Origin: Pseudomonadota bacterium
Lineage (GTDB): Bacteria; Pseudomonadota; Gammaproteobacteria; Burkholderiales; Burkholderiaceae_B
Direction of reading: 5' to 3'
Assembly: GCA_023439305.1 (NCBI GenBank)
Contig: JAEXOO010000040.1
Coordinates: forward strand, 124,001-188,000
DNA length: 64,000 nucleotides
Below the pieces are notes generated by a model. That model was given only the letters and a program-made list of their open reading frames with translations. It did not search any database and was not told the origin of the DNA. The position numbers were made by a program, and so were the translations under genes. Below are positions 24,513 to 32,703 of this stretch, piece by piece; the first letter of the stretch is position 1, and each line of letters begins with the position of its first letter.

Positions 24513-26975
24513 CTAGTCCAGTTTGACGCGCCGCAAGCGTAGCGCATTGGTCAGCACGAACACACTGGACAAGGCCATAGCGCCGGCCGCGAAAACGGGC
24601 GAAAGCAAGGGGCCGCCGAAGGGGTACAGCGCGCCGGCCGCAACCGGGATCAAGGCCACGTTGTAGGCAAAGGCCCAGAACAGGTTCTGGTGGATATTGC
24701 GCAGTGTGGCGTGCGACAGGGCAATCGCTGTGACGACCCCGCGCATATCGCCCGACATCAGTACGACATCAGCGGCTTCAATGGCGATATCCGTGCCCGT
24801 GCCGATGGCGATGCCGACATCGGCCACCGCCAGCGCGGGAGCGTCGTTGATGCCGTCACCGACGTAGGCCAGGTGCTGATGCTCCTGGCGCAGCGACTCG
24901 ACCGCTTTTACCTTGCCGTCCGGCATGACCTCAGCGACGACGTCGTCGATGTTCAGCCGACGGGCGATGGCGTGCGCGGTGTGACGGTTGTCACCGGTAA
25001 TCATCACCACCTTGATGCCTCGGGCATGCAGTGCCTCGATGGCCTGGGGCGTGGTTTCCTTGATGGGGTCAGCGACGGCCAGCAAGGCGAGCACACGGCC
25101 GTCGCGCTCGGCGTACATGGGCGTTTTGCCCTCCTGCGCCAGGGCTTCGGCCTGCTGGGTGAAGGCCGACAGGTCTGCTCCCAGTTGGGTCATCAGACGG
25201 TCGGCGCCTACGTGCCATTGCTGCTCGCCGATGCGCGCCGCCACGCCCAGGCCGGTCAAGGATTCGAACTGCTCGGCCTGGGGCAGAGTCAGGCCTTTTT
25301 CACGGGCCGCCGTCACGATGGCCTGAGCGATCGGATGCTCCGAGTGGTTCTCCAGCGCGGCAACGGCAGCCAGCACCTGTTGCGCGTCCTCCCCGGGTGC
25401 GCTGACAAAATCCGTCAGCTCAGGGGCGCCCTTGGTCAAGGTACCGGTTTTGTCGACGGCCACTACGCTTACCTCGCGCAGCGCTTGCAGAGAATCACCT
25501 TTGCGAAACAGCACGCCCGCTTGAGCGGCCCGCCCTGTGCCGACCATGATGGACGTAGGTGTAGCCAGTCCCATGGCGCAGGGACATGCAATGATCAGTA
25601 CAGCCACGGCATTGACCAGGGCGAAGCTGAGCGCAGGAGCGGGTCCGAAGATCAGCCACACGATCGCTGTCAGGACTGCCAGCCCCATGACCGCCGGTAC
25701 GAACCACAGCGTGATCTTGTCCACAATGGCCTGGATGGGCAGCTTGGAGCCTTGCGCCTGCTCTACCATGGACACAATATGCGCCAGCACGGTGTCCTGG
25801 CCGACAGCCGTGGCTTCGAACTCCAGCGCCCCCTTCTGGTTGACGGTACCGCCGATCAGATTGTCGCCTTGCGCTTTGGCTACCGGAACAGACTCCCCCG
25901 TCACCATGGATTCATCCACATAGCTTTGGCCGGACAGCACCTGGCCATCCACGGGAATACGTTCGCCGGGGCGCACCAGCACGCGTTCGCCGGTTTGCAG
26001 TGACTCCAGTGGAACGTCGACTTCCTCGCCGTTGCGGCGCACGCGCGCCGTCGGCGGCTGCAGGCTGAGCAGACGCTGGATTGCTTCGGACGTGCGGCCT
26101 TTGGCGCGAGCCTCCAGCAATCGGCCGAGCAGTATCAGAGCCACAATGACGGCGGCCGCCTCGTAATAGACATTGCGCGAGGATTGCGGCAGCAGATCGG
26201 GGAAGAAGGTGGTGACGATGGAGAACAGATACGCCGCCATCGTGCCTACGGCCACCAGGGAATTCATGTCGGGAGCGCCGCGCAACAGCACCGGGAAGCC
26301 CTTGGTATAGAATTCGCGTCCTGGGAACAGCAGCACCAGCGTGGTCAGGGCGAACTGAAGCAGCCAACTGTTCTGGGTGCCGATGCTTGCGCTGATCCAA
26401 TGATGGAAGGCAGGCACCATATGCCCGCCCATTTCCAGGACGAACACGGGAAACGCCAATATGGCCGCCAGCCAGAAGCGCTTGCGCACGGATTCGTAGT
26501 GTTGTTGGGCGCGTTCGGCCTGGTCGCCGGATGCCGCGGCGCTGGCCGGCTTGGCGGGATAGCCGGCCTTGCTGACGGCCTCGATCAGATCGCCGGTCGC
26601 AACACCCTGCAGGCTTTGCACTGTGGCCTTTCCGGTAGCTAGGTTGACGGCGGCGCCTTGAACACCAGGAACTTTCAACAAGGCTTTTTCTACGCGTCCC
26701 ACACAGGAGGCGCACGTCATGTCTTGCACATCCAGCACGACTTCCTGGGATGGAATGTCGTATCCGCCCTTCTTTACCGCCTGGATAATCTCCTGAACGG
26801 GGGCAGCGCCTTCATAGTCGACCGTTGCTTTCTGGGTTGCCAGGTTGACCTGGGCTTGCCGCACGCCCGGCACTTTCGAGATGATTTTTTCCACGCGGCT
26901 GACGCAGGAGGCGCAGGTCATTCCCTCGACACCCAGTGTCAGGCGGGAACCCTTGTCGGAGGGGCTAGTCATCAT
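24513..26975 (-). CDS. copA: Copper-exporting P1B-type ATPase
   Basis: An 820-residue copper-transporting P-type ATPase of the inner membrane. Two N-terminal metal-binding domains carry GMTCASC (about residue 19) and DMTCASC (about 85). The transmembrane metal site is ACPCAMG; the catalytic motifs are TGES, DKTGTLTKG, SEHPIAQA, VMITGDN and VGDGINDAPAL. The start at 26975 is preferred because AAGGTGG lies six bases upstream; a GTG at 26984 would overlap that site. A MerR-type promoter at 27009-27039 indicates induction by a CueR-like copper sensor, whose gene is not in this window. Confidence 0.95.
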   Translation of the reverse strand: MMTSPSDKGSRLTLGVEGMTCASCVSRVEKIISKVPGVRQAQVNLATQKATVDYEGAAPVQEIIQAVKKGGYDIPSQEVVLDVQDMTCASCVGRVEKALLKVPGVQGAAVNLATGKATVQSLQGVATGDLIEAVSKAGYPAKPASAAASGDQAERAQQHYESVRKRFWLAAILAFPVFVLEMGGHMVPAFHHWISASIGTQNSWLLQFALTTLVLLFPGREFYTKGFPVLLRGAPDMNSLVAVGTMAAYLFSIVTTFFPDLLPQSSRNVYYEAAAVIVALILLGRLLEARAKGRTSEAIQRLLSLQPPTARVRRNGEEVDVPLESLQTGERVLVRPGERIPVDGQVLSGQSYVDESMVTGESVPVAKAQGDNLIGGTVNQKGALEFEATAVGQDTVLAHIVSMVEQAQGSKLPIQAIVDKITLWFVPAVMGLAVLTAIVWLIFGPAPALSFALVNAVAVLIIACPCAMGLATPTSIMVGTGRAAQAGVLFRKGDSLQALREVSVVAVDKTGTLTKGAPELTDFVSAPGEDAQQVLAAVAALENHSEHPIAQAIVTAAREKGLTLPQAEQFESLTGLGVAARIGEQQWHVGADRLMTQLGADLSAFTQQAEALAQEGKTPMYAERDGRVLALLAVADPIKETTPQAIEALHARGIKVVMITGDNRHTAHAIARRLNIDDVVAEVMPDGKVKAVESLRQEHQHLAYVGDGINDAPALAVADVGIAIGTGTDIAIEAADVVLMSGDMRGVVTAIALSHATLRNIHQNLFWAFAYNVALIPVAAGALYPFGGPLLSPVFAAGAMALSSVFVLTNALRLRRVKLD

Positions 26976-27008
26976 GAGAACCACCTTAGAATTGTCGTTG
27001 ATGGTGTC

Positions 27009-27039
27009 ACTGTAGGGCTTGACCCGATGGCAAGGTCAA
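27009..27039 (-). promoter_or_regulatory. MerR/CueR-type promoter of copA
   Basis: Read on the minus strand, -35 TTGACC (complement of 27034-27039) and -10 TACAGT (complement of 27009-27014) are separated by 19 bases. The long spacer holds an imperfect CCTTGCC/GGGTCAAG dyad, the layout of CueR-controlled copper promoters. Confidence 0.72.
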
Positions 27040-27046
27040 CAACACA

Positions 27047-27077
27047 TAAAAAAACAGCGCCCCGTGTGGGGCGCTGT
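27047..27077 (-). terminator. Terminator of the DUF4148-like gene
   Basis: On the minus strand ACAGCGCCCC pairs with GGGGCGCTGT (27054-27063 and 27068-27077) around a 4-base loop, followed by seven T residues. It separates the small-protein gene from the copA promoter. Confidence 0.9.
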
Positions 27078-27103
27078 AGGTGCAGGATCAGTACAGCAGG
27101 CGC

Positions 27104-27415
27104 TTAGTAAGCAACGAAGCTATCGTTGGCGCTGTTCCATTCGCTGCTGGATGCAGCGACCTGGGCGCGCGACAAGGGCGTGCCTTCCGAGATCTGGGGG
27201 TAGTCGTTCATGGCGCCGGCACTGATCAGGCCTTTGTTCTGCGCATCAACCAGCTCTTGCTGAGTCTGCTGAATGTTGCTTGTGGCGACCGATTGCAGAA
27301 CAGGGTAGTCCAGTTGTTCGCCGATGCCTTGCGAAGGAGCGGCGTGGGCGGTGCCCATCAGAGCGGCGGCGCCCAGGGAAAGACCGATAATGGTGGAACG
27401 TGCGATGTTTTTCAT
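27104..27415 (-). CDS. Small exported protein, DUF4148-like
   Basis: A 103-residue protein with a signal peptide (about residues 1-25, ending AHAAP). The mature part contains QQELVDAQNKGLISAGAMNDYPQ, which resembles the DUF4148 pattern (a helix, then GL...Y/P) common in small periplasmic proteins of Burkholderiales. A GGAG lies upstream of the ATG. It is divergent from a LysR regulator that may control it, and it has its own strong terminator. Its function is unknown. Confidence 0.78.
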   Translation of the reverse strand: MKNIARSTIIGLSLGAAALMGTAHAAPSQGIGEQLDYPVLQSVATSNIQQTQQELVDAQNKGLISAGAMNDYPQISEGTPLSRAQVAASSSEWNSANDSFVAY

Positions 27416-27495
27416 AATTCACTCCAACTCTAACTATTCGTTTAAGAAAGATTCGAAGTCAGATCATTTCCGAATCGATGGATGAAGTATGAGCG

Positions 27496-27512
27496 TTTCC
27501 CAACCTAGGAAA
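27496..27512. promoter_or_regulatory. TTTCC-N7-GGAAA dyad in divergent region
   Basis: TTTCC at 27496-27500 and GGAAA at 27508-27512 form a small dyad with a T-N-A-like layout between the divergent DUF4148-like and LysR genes. It is a possible LysR site only. Confidence 0.35.
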
Positions 27513-27535
27513 AACCCTTAATATTGCAAATATAT

Positions 27536-27549
27536 TTCCATTCATGGAA
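27536..27549. promoter_or_regulatory. TTCCAT-TC-ATGGAA palindrome
   Basis: A perfect 6-base inverted repeat lies eight bases before the LysR start codon. Its position suits autorepression by the regulator. Confidence 0.45.
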
Positions 27550-27557
27550 CAGTTTCT

Positions 27558-28502
27558 ATGAGTAACATCACCGCCGGTCCCTTATTGAATGACATCGCCA
27601 TTTTTGTGGAAGTGGCTCGCGCCCGGCACTTTACCCGCGCCGCAGAGGCATTGGGGATGCCGGTTTCCACCGTGTCAAGACGGATACGAGAGCTGGAAAA
27701 AGAAGTGGGCGTCTCTTTGCTTAAGCGCAGCACGCGCAACGTAGACATGACCGAAGCAGGCCAAGTGTACTTCGAGCGGTGCCTGGCCATTGTCGAGCAG
27801 GCGCGGCTGGCGCACGAGCAATTGCTGGATGTCGCGCAGTCGCCCCGCGGACGCCTGCGAGTGTCGATTCCCGCCAGCTTCAGTATTGTCTTCATGCCTG
27901 CAGTCATTCAGGGATTCCGTCAGCAGTTTCCCGACATTGAGCTGGATTGCGATCTGAACATTCGCCATATTGATCTGCAGTCGGATAATTACGACTGCGT
28001 GATTCGCGTGGGCCAGCAACCCGACTCCAGCACCGTCGCTACGGTGCTGGGCCAGATTCACTTGGGCTTGTATGCATCGCGTATCTACCTGGATCGGCAT
28101 GGCAGGCCCAAGCACCCTTCCGAGCTTTCCGAGCATCGCTGTATCTGTTCCGGCCATGACGACAGCGATAAGGTATGGACGCTGCGAGGTCCCGGCAATG
28201 AACATTACGCGGCTCATGTCAGCGGGCCGGTTACCATCAATAATGCCATCATGATGCGCAAGCTGGCGGTCAGAGACATGGGGATCGCGGCCTCGTCCCT
28301 GGTAGAGCGGTATCTGGATACGGATGGCGCCCGCCTTGAGCGGGTGCTTCCCGACTGGGAATTCACGCCCTTCCCCATCATGGCGCTGCTGCCTTCGCGC
28401 ATGATGCCCCAGAAAACCCGCGTATTCATCGACTACCTGAGATCAGAGCTGGATAAGTTGATCAACAATCCCGAGCTCTATCACGACACTATGTCTTATT
28501 AA
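27558..28502 (+). CDS. LysR-family transcriptional regulator
   Basis: A 314-residue LysR-type regulator. The winged helix-turn-helix occupies about residues 10-70 (VEVARARHFTRAAEALGMPVSTVSRRIRELEKEVGV in two parts), followed by the linker helix and a co-inducer-binding domain starting near residue 95 with GRLRVSIPASF. The sequence type, with TVSRRIRELE and LLKRSTRNVDMTEAG, is that of the DmlR/AaeR subgroup. It is divergent from the DUF4148-like gene, its most likely target besides itself. The effector is unknown. Confidence 0.92.
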   Translation: MSNITAGPLLNDIAIFVEVARARHFTRAAEALGMPVSTVSRRIRELEKEVGVSLLKRSTRNVDMTEAGQVYFERCLAIVEQARLAHEQLLDVAQSPRGRLRVSIPASFSIVFMPAVIQGFRQQFPDIELDCDLNIRHIDLQSDNYDCVIRVGQQPDSSTVATVLGQIHLGLYASRIYLDRHGRPKHPSELSEHRCICSGHDDSDKVWTLRGPGNEHYAAHVSGPVTINNAIMMRKLAVRDMGIAASSLVERYLDTDGARLERVLPDWEFTPFPIMALLPSRMMPQKTRVFIDYLRSELDKLINNPELYHDTMSY

Positions 28503-28608
28503 GCCTGATAGGACGTATGCCATTCTGCATAAACGGATCGAGTCTGATCTGTGTTATTAATGGCCCCATGGTTTCAAGCGTATTCACTGCAATGAACAGG
28601 AGTTCATC

Positions 28609-29283
28609 ATGATGGGCATTGGCAAGCGCGCCTTGTGGGCGACGGCACTCGCCCTGGCCTTGGGCAGCAGTCCGGCATGGACGCAAACGGCCCTGCTGGA
28701 AGCGGTCGAACAGGGAGACAGCCCCAAAGTGCGGGAACTGCTGGAGCGGCCAGGGGCCGGGAGCAGTGTCAATATCCCCGATCAGCAGGGTCAAAGCCCC
28801 CTGCTTCGCGCTACCTGGCTGAATCATGTGGACATAGCAGCTCAATTGATGCGCGCCGGCGCAGACGTCAATCAGGCCGACGCTATTCATGACACGCCTT
28901 ATCTGGTCGCCGGCGCCGAGGGGCGGCTGGACATATTGCGCCTTACCTTGAAGAGCGGCGCGGATGTGGGCAGTGTGAATCGCTATCGGGGCACGGCCCT
29001 GATCCCGGCGGCCGAGCATGGTCATGTCGAAGTGGTGCGTGAACTGCTCAAGGCCGGCGTTGATCCCAACCATGTCAATCGCCTGGGCTGGACTGCCTTG
29101 CACGAGGCCATCGTGCTGTCCGACGGCGGCCCCAGACACCAGCAGGTGGTGCGCGAGCTGATCAAGGGCGGCGCCGACGTCAACCTGCCCGACGGCCAGG
29201 GCATACGGCCCTTATCGCTGGCGCGACAGCGCAATCAGCAGGCCACTGCCGCCATTCTGGAACAAGCCGGGGCAAGACCCTGA
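28609..29283 (+). CDS. Secreted ankyrin-repeat protein (second)
   Basis: A 224-residue protein with a signal peptide (about residues 1-26, ending AWTQ) and about five ankyrin repeats filling the rest, such as QSPLLRATWLNHVDIAAQLM, GTALIPAAEHGHVEVVRELL and GWTALHEAIV. CAGGAG lies ahead of the ATG. The repeats are regular, so the fold call is firm, but the partner is unknown. It follows the LysR gene by 106 bases and precedes a transporter gene. Confidence 0.88.
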   Translation: MMGIGKRALWATALALALGSSPAWTQTALLEAVEQGDSPKVRELLERPGAGSSVNIPDQQGQSPLLRATWLNHVDIAAQLMRAGADVNQADAIHDTPYLVAGAEGRLDILRLTLKSGADVGSVNRYRGTALIPAAEHGHVEVVRELLKAGVDPNHVNRLGWTALHEAIVLSDGGPRHQQVVRELIKGGADVNLPDGQGIRPLSLARQRNQQATAAILEQAGARP

Positions 29284-29337
29284 GGCCGTGAGCGTGTACA
29301 GTAGTACTCTTTTTAATCAGTCCACTGACTATATTTC

Positions 29338-30552
29338 ATGACCATATCTGCTGCACCCCGCCTGCCCGGCGCCCACGCCAGCCAAGGACTTTGGCTGGCG
29401 TTTGTCATTCTTGTCGGTTTGAATCTGCGCCCTTTCCTGACCTCCAGCGGCACCCTGGCCCGGGACGTGGCGCAGGGTTTGGGCATGGAATTAGGCGAGA
29501 TGGCCTGGCTGACTTTGCTGCCCATGATGATCATGGGCCTGGGGGCATTCTGCATGCCCTCGGTGCGACGGTTGCTGTCGGTGCGTCATATTGTCATGGT
29601 GTCCTTGATCATTCTGTGCCTGGGCTGTGCGTTGCGCTGGGTCGTGCCCAATGGCCTTAGCCTGATTTCCACGGCGCTGTTGTGCGGCGCGGGCGTGGCC
29701 ATGCTGCAGGCCGTCATGCCCGGCATCATCAAGGAACAGTTTCCCCAGCATACGGCGCAGGTCACGGGCGTGTATTCGGCCACCTTGATGGGCGGCGGGG
29801 CTTTGGGCGCGCAGATCACCCCCTGGATCAGCACTTTGTCCGACAGTTGGCGGGTGGCGCTGGCATTCTGGGCCTTGCCGATCAGCGTGGCCTTGTGGAT
29901 CGCCTGGAAGGTCGTGCCCCGGGTGGCGCGAGGCGGTGCTGCAGGACTGCCGTCGCTGGCCTTGCTGCGGCTTCCGCGCACCTGGTCTTTGATGCTGTGT
30001 TTTGGACTGATTAACGGCGGTTATGCCTCGTTGGTCACCTGGCTTGCCACGTTCTATCAGGATCATGGCTGGAGCGCAGCGGCCAGCGGCACGCTGGTCG
30101 CCTTGTTGTCGGTCGCGCAGGCGGTCGCGGCTTTCCTGCTGCCTACGCTGGCGGCCAGGAACAAGGACAGGCGCGGCTGGATCTGGCTGGCCTTGGCTTT
30201 CCAGTTGGCGGGTTTCGCCGCCTTTGCCTGGATTCCGGATGCCGCGCCTTATTTGTGGGGCATCATCATCGGGATTGGCCTGGGTGGCTGTTTTTCGCTG
30301 GTGCTGCTGGTGGCGCTGGATCATTTTTCGGATGCAGCGCGGGCGGGAACGCTCAGTGCCCTGATGCAAGGCGGCGGTTTTCCGATTGCTGCCTTATTTC
30401 CCATGATCAGCGCCTGGCTCAGCGACTACACCGGCGGCTTCAATGCGGCCTGGATGCTGCATTGCGTGCTGGTCCTGGGTGTGGTGGTGCTGACCTGGCG
30501 CTTTCAGCCCGCTGATTACGAGCGCATCATGCAGAGCAAGCCGCGCGCCTAG
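29338..30552 (+). CDS. MFS transporter, CynX/NimT family
   Basis: A 404-residue major facilitator protein with about twelve hydrophobic segments. The opening LGLNLRPFLTSSG-like stretch (here VGLNLRPFLTSS, about residues 26-37) and SATLMGGGALGAQITPW are typical of the CynX/NimT/YycB family, which includes cyanate and 2-nitroimidazole transporters. The substrate cannot be predicted; there is no cynS or cynT nearby. It ends before a bidirectional terminator shared with the cytochrome c gene. Confidence 0.88.
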   Translation: MTISAAPRLPGAHASQGLWLAFVILVGLNLRPFLTSSGTLARDVAQGLGMELGEMAWLTLLPMMIMGLGAFCMPSVRRLLSVRHIVMVSLIILCLGCALRWVVPNGLSLISTALLCGAGVAMLQAVMPGIIKEQFPQHTAQVTGVYSATLMGGGALGAQITPWISTLSDSWRVALAFWALPISVALWIAWKVVPRVARGGAAGLPSLALLRLPRTWSLMLCFGLINGGYASLVTWLATFYQDHGWSAAASGTLVALLSVAQAVAAFLLPTLAARNKDRRGWIWLALAFQLAGFAAFAWIPDAAPYLWGIIIGIGLGGCFSLVLLVALDHFSDAARAGTLSALMQGGGFPIAALFPMISAWLSDYTGGFNAAWMLHCVLVLGVVVLTWRFQPADYERIMQSKPRA

Positions 30553-30572
30553 CGGCCCATGAGCCATCGCCC

Positions 30573-30607
30573 AAAAAAAACGGACATTCATCGAATGTCC
30601 GTTTTTT
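30573..30607. terminator. Bidirectional terminator
   Basis: CGGACATTC (30581-30589) pairs with GAATGTCCG (30593-30601), with eight A before and six T after, between the convergent transporter and cytochrome c genes. Confidence 0.92.
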
Positions 30608-30619
30608 CGTGACGGGGTC

Positions 30620-30955
30620 TTACTGTGGAGCGCCGGCCATGATCCATGCAACGACTTGCTTGATGTCGTCATCGGAAATGCCGGGGTTCGGCGGCATGGG
30701 CATGGGACCGTATACATCTTTGCTGCCCTGGCGGATGTGCTGGGCGAGCAATTCCGCATTGGCCGGGTCGCCTTTGCGCTTTTCGGCCACTTCCTGGTAG
30801 GCGGGGCCGACAACCTTCTTGTCCACGGCATGACAGGCCAGACAGGCGTTCTTGGTCAGGATGTCTTTGACGGATTCAAAGGTGGGTTCAGCAGCCTGCG
30901 CGCCGAAACCGATGGTCATCAGCGATGCACAGACCAGCAGTTGTTTCAATTTCAT
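30620..30955 (-). CDS. Class I c-type cytochrome
   Basis: A 111-residue monohaem cytochrome c with a signal peptide (about residues 1-21, ending AQAAE). The haem site is CLACH at about residues 38-42, and the axial methionine is in the loop YGPMPMPPNPGIS. The layout is that of cytochrome c551/c552 electron carriers of the periplasm. It is divergent from the universal stress protein; an FNR-type box between them may serve either gene. Confidence 0.92.
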   Translation of the reverse strand: MKLKQLLVCASLMTIGFGAQAAEPTFESVKDILTKNACLACHAVDKKVVGPAYQEVAEKRKGDPANAELLAQHIRQGSKDVYGPMPMPPNPGISDDDIKQVVAWIMAGAPQ

Positions 30956-31107
30956 TGGGCATCTCCCTTATATAACAGGCGCAGGAACGGGTGTTGCACC
31001 CGTGTGAATGCTGCGCACGTGACGTTTCCCACACAGAGGTCCATGTGGCATTCACTTCGTGATCATACGGTTATGATAGATCAGCTTTATGTAAATAACT
31101 GTATGCG

Positions 31108-31121
31108 TTGACATCGATCAA
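31108..31121. promoter_or_regulatory. FNR/ANR-type box
   Basis: TTGACATCGATCAA matches the FNR consensus TTGAT-N4-ATCAA at nine of ten fixed positions. It lies 85 bases upstream of the universal stress protein start, which suggests induction when oxygen is low. Confidence 0.7.
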
Positions 31122-31205
31122 GTATATTCATTCACTTATTAGGTAATGTGCTTAGAAGAGTAAGTGCTTCAAGCTTAAATAGTTAATTTCCAACTAGAGG
31201 TGTCT

Positions 31206-31631
31206 ATGCTGAATGTTCTCGTTCCGGTCGATGGCTCCGACGCGTCCACCCGCGCCGTACAGGCGGCGGTAGCCATGCTGGCTCACAAGCCCGAGGCTAC
31301 GCTGCATCTGCTGGCTGTGCCCACGCCTATTGTGTCCGGCAACGTCAAACGGTTCTTTTCTGACGATGTGCTGCAGGCTTATTACCAGGATGAAGGCAAT
31401 AATGCCTTGATCCCATCCCGTTCCGTGCTGGCCGGTCAATCTGTGCAGGTCAAGGAAAACATCATTGCCGGCAACGCGGCGCAGACCATCAAGGATTACG
31501 TGGAACGCAACAATATCGACCACATCGTGATGGGCACGCGTGGCCTGAGCGCCCTGCCCGGTCTGGTGCTGGGTTCGGTCACCACCAAGGTGCTTAGCAT
31601 GGTCAATGTGCCGGTCACGCTGATCAAATAA
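31206..31631 (+). CDS. Universal stress protein (UspA family)
   Basis: A 141-residue single-domain universal stress protein. The N-terminal strand LVPVDGSDAS and the ATP-binding loop near the end, GTRGLSALPGLVLGSVTTKV, with the G-2x-G-9x-G-S/T pattern, show an ATP-binding type. The ATG at 31206 has AGAGG closely upstream; a GTG two codons earlier is open. The FNR-type box upstream suggests expression in low oxygen. A hairpin terminator follows at 31659. Confidence 0.92.
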   Translation: MLNVLVPVDGSDASTRAVQAAVAMLAHKPEATLHLLAVPTPIVSGNVKRFFSDDVLQAYYQDEGNNALIPSRSVLAGQSVQVKENIIAGNAAQTIKDYVERNNIDHIVMGTRGLSALPGLVLGSVTTKVLSMVNVPVTLIK

Positions 31632-31658
31632 ATACAGCAGACGACCGCTTTACATCCA

Positions 31659-31700
31659 GGCCCGGACAGCGCGTGAAAACAGCGCGTCCGGGCCTTTTCA
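31659..31700 (+). terminator. Terminator after the universal stress gene
   Basis: GGCCCGGAC (31659-31667) pairs with GTCCGGGCC (31686-31694), with further GCGC pairing in the loop, and is followed by TTTT. Confidence 0.78.
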
Positions 31701-31837
31701 TTTGACATTTCTCCTATGAGGCATGCCTTTTTGTAACAGCATGCGTGCTACACTTTGCGCGGCCGGATTTGCCGCCACGCGCAGCTCCGGCCTTTTCAAT
31801 GACGACTCGAAGAGATACATAAAAAGGGATGCCGAGA

Positions 31838-32689
31838 ATGATTCTGAGGAAGAAGCTTCTGATTACCGTATTGGCGGCCAGCGTAGGGTTGGCCGGTTGC
31901 GCCACCACGGATGGCGGCGGCTGGGGCAGCAAGCAGACGATCGGTACGGCCTTGGGCACGATCGGCGGTGTGCTGATCGGCAGCCAGATCGGCGGCGGCA
32001 GTGGACGTACTGTCGCCATGATCCTGGGTGCCTTGGCCGGCGGCGCTCTGGGGAATTGGATTGGCGCCAACCTCGATGAACAAGACAAGCAATCCCTGGC
32101 CTTGAGCACTCAGCAGGCGCTGGAGTCCGGGCGCACGGTGGACTGGTCCTCGGACCATAGCGGCGCTACCGCTTCCATTACTCCCGTGTCCAGCAAAACC
32201 GTGGAAAAGCAGGCGACGATCAAGCGTTCGCCCAAGATCGCCAAAGCCGACAAGCTGGATGTGATCAACAAGCCTTACCGCGCCGTCAAATCGGCCAATT
32301 TGCGCGCCGCGCCTGCCAACGATGCGGAAAAAGTCGGCGGCTTCACGGCTGGGCAGACCTTCACCGCGCAGGGACGGACCGCCAATGACTGGATCGCCGT
32401 TGCCCGTCAAGGCGTCACCGTGGGCTATGTCTATGCGCCGCTGGTCGCTCCGGTTGCGGTTGCCAAAGCGGATCAGGCCACGGATCTGGACTCCATTACC
32501 GTCGCCAAGGCGCAAAGTCAGGGTTTTGACCTGGATGCCATCAATCCGGCTGCTCCCGTCAGCGAAACCACGGTCGTGCAGACGACCTGCCGCACGATGG
32601 AATACAAGATCACCACCAAGTCGGGCAGTACCGACAGCAAGACGGTGGACGCCTGCCAGGGCAATGATGGCGCCTGGCAAATCGGTTAA
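31838..32689 (+). CDS. Glycine-zipper lipoprotein with SH3 domain
   Basis: A protein of about 283 residues. The signal peptide ends in the lipobox LAGC (Cys21). A glycine-zipper segment of the 17-kDa surface antigen type (about residues 35-80; IGTALGTIGGVLIGSQIGGG, then ILGALAGGALGNWIG) follows, and a bacterial SH3-like domain lies around residues 145-205 (SANLRAAPANDAEKVGGFTAGQ). The C-terminus has two Cys. The ATG at 31838 is preferred over 31829, which is too close to the AGGG. It begins a three-gene set with two unknown envelope proteins and is probably an outer-membrane lipoprotein. Confidence 0.82.
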   Translation: MILRKKLLITVLAASVGLAGCATTDGGGWGSKQTIGTALGTIGGVLIGSQIGGGSGRTVAMILGALAGGALGNWIGANLDEQDKQSLALSTQQALESGRTVDWSSDHSGATASITPVSSKTVEKQATIKRSPKIAKADKLDVINKPYRAVKSANLRAAPANDAEKVGGFTAGQTFTAQGRTANDWIAVARQGVTVGYVYAPLVAPVAVAKADQATDLDSITVAKAQSQGFDLDAINPAAPVSETTVVQTTCRTMEYKITTKSGSTDSKTVDACQGNDGAWQIG

Positions 32690-32703
32690 TTGAAGCTGAA
32701 TAC

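Noticed and set aside
24690..26003. A 437-codon plus-strand frame opposite copA
   Set aside because: All CopA motifs are on the other strand. The frame has no domain, ribosome site or signal, and long antisense frames are common at this GC content.
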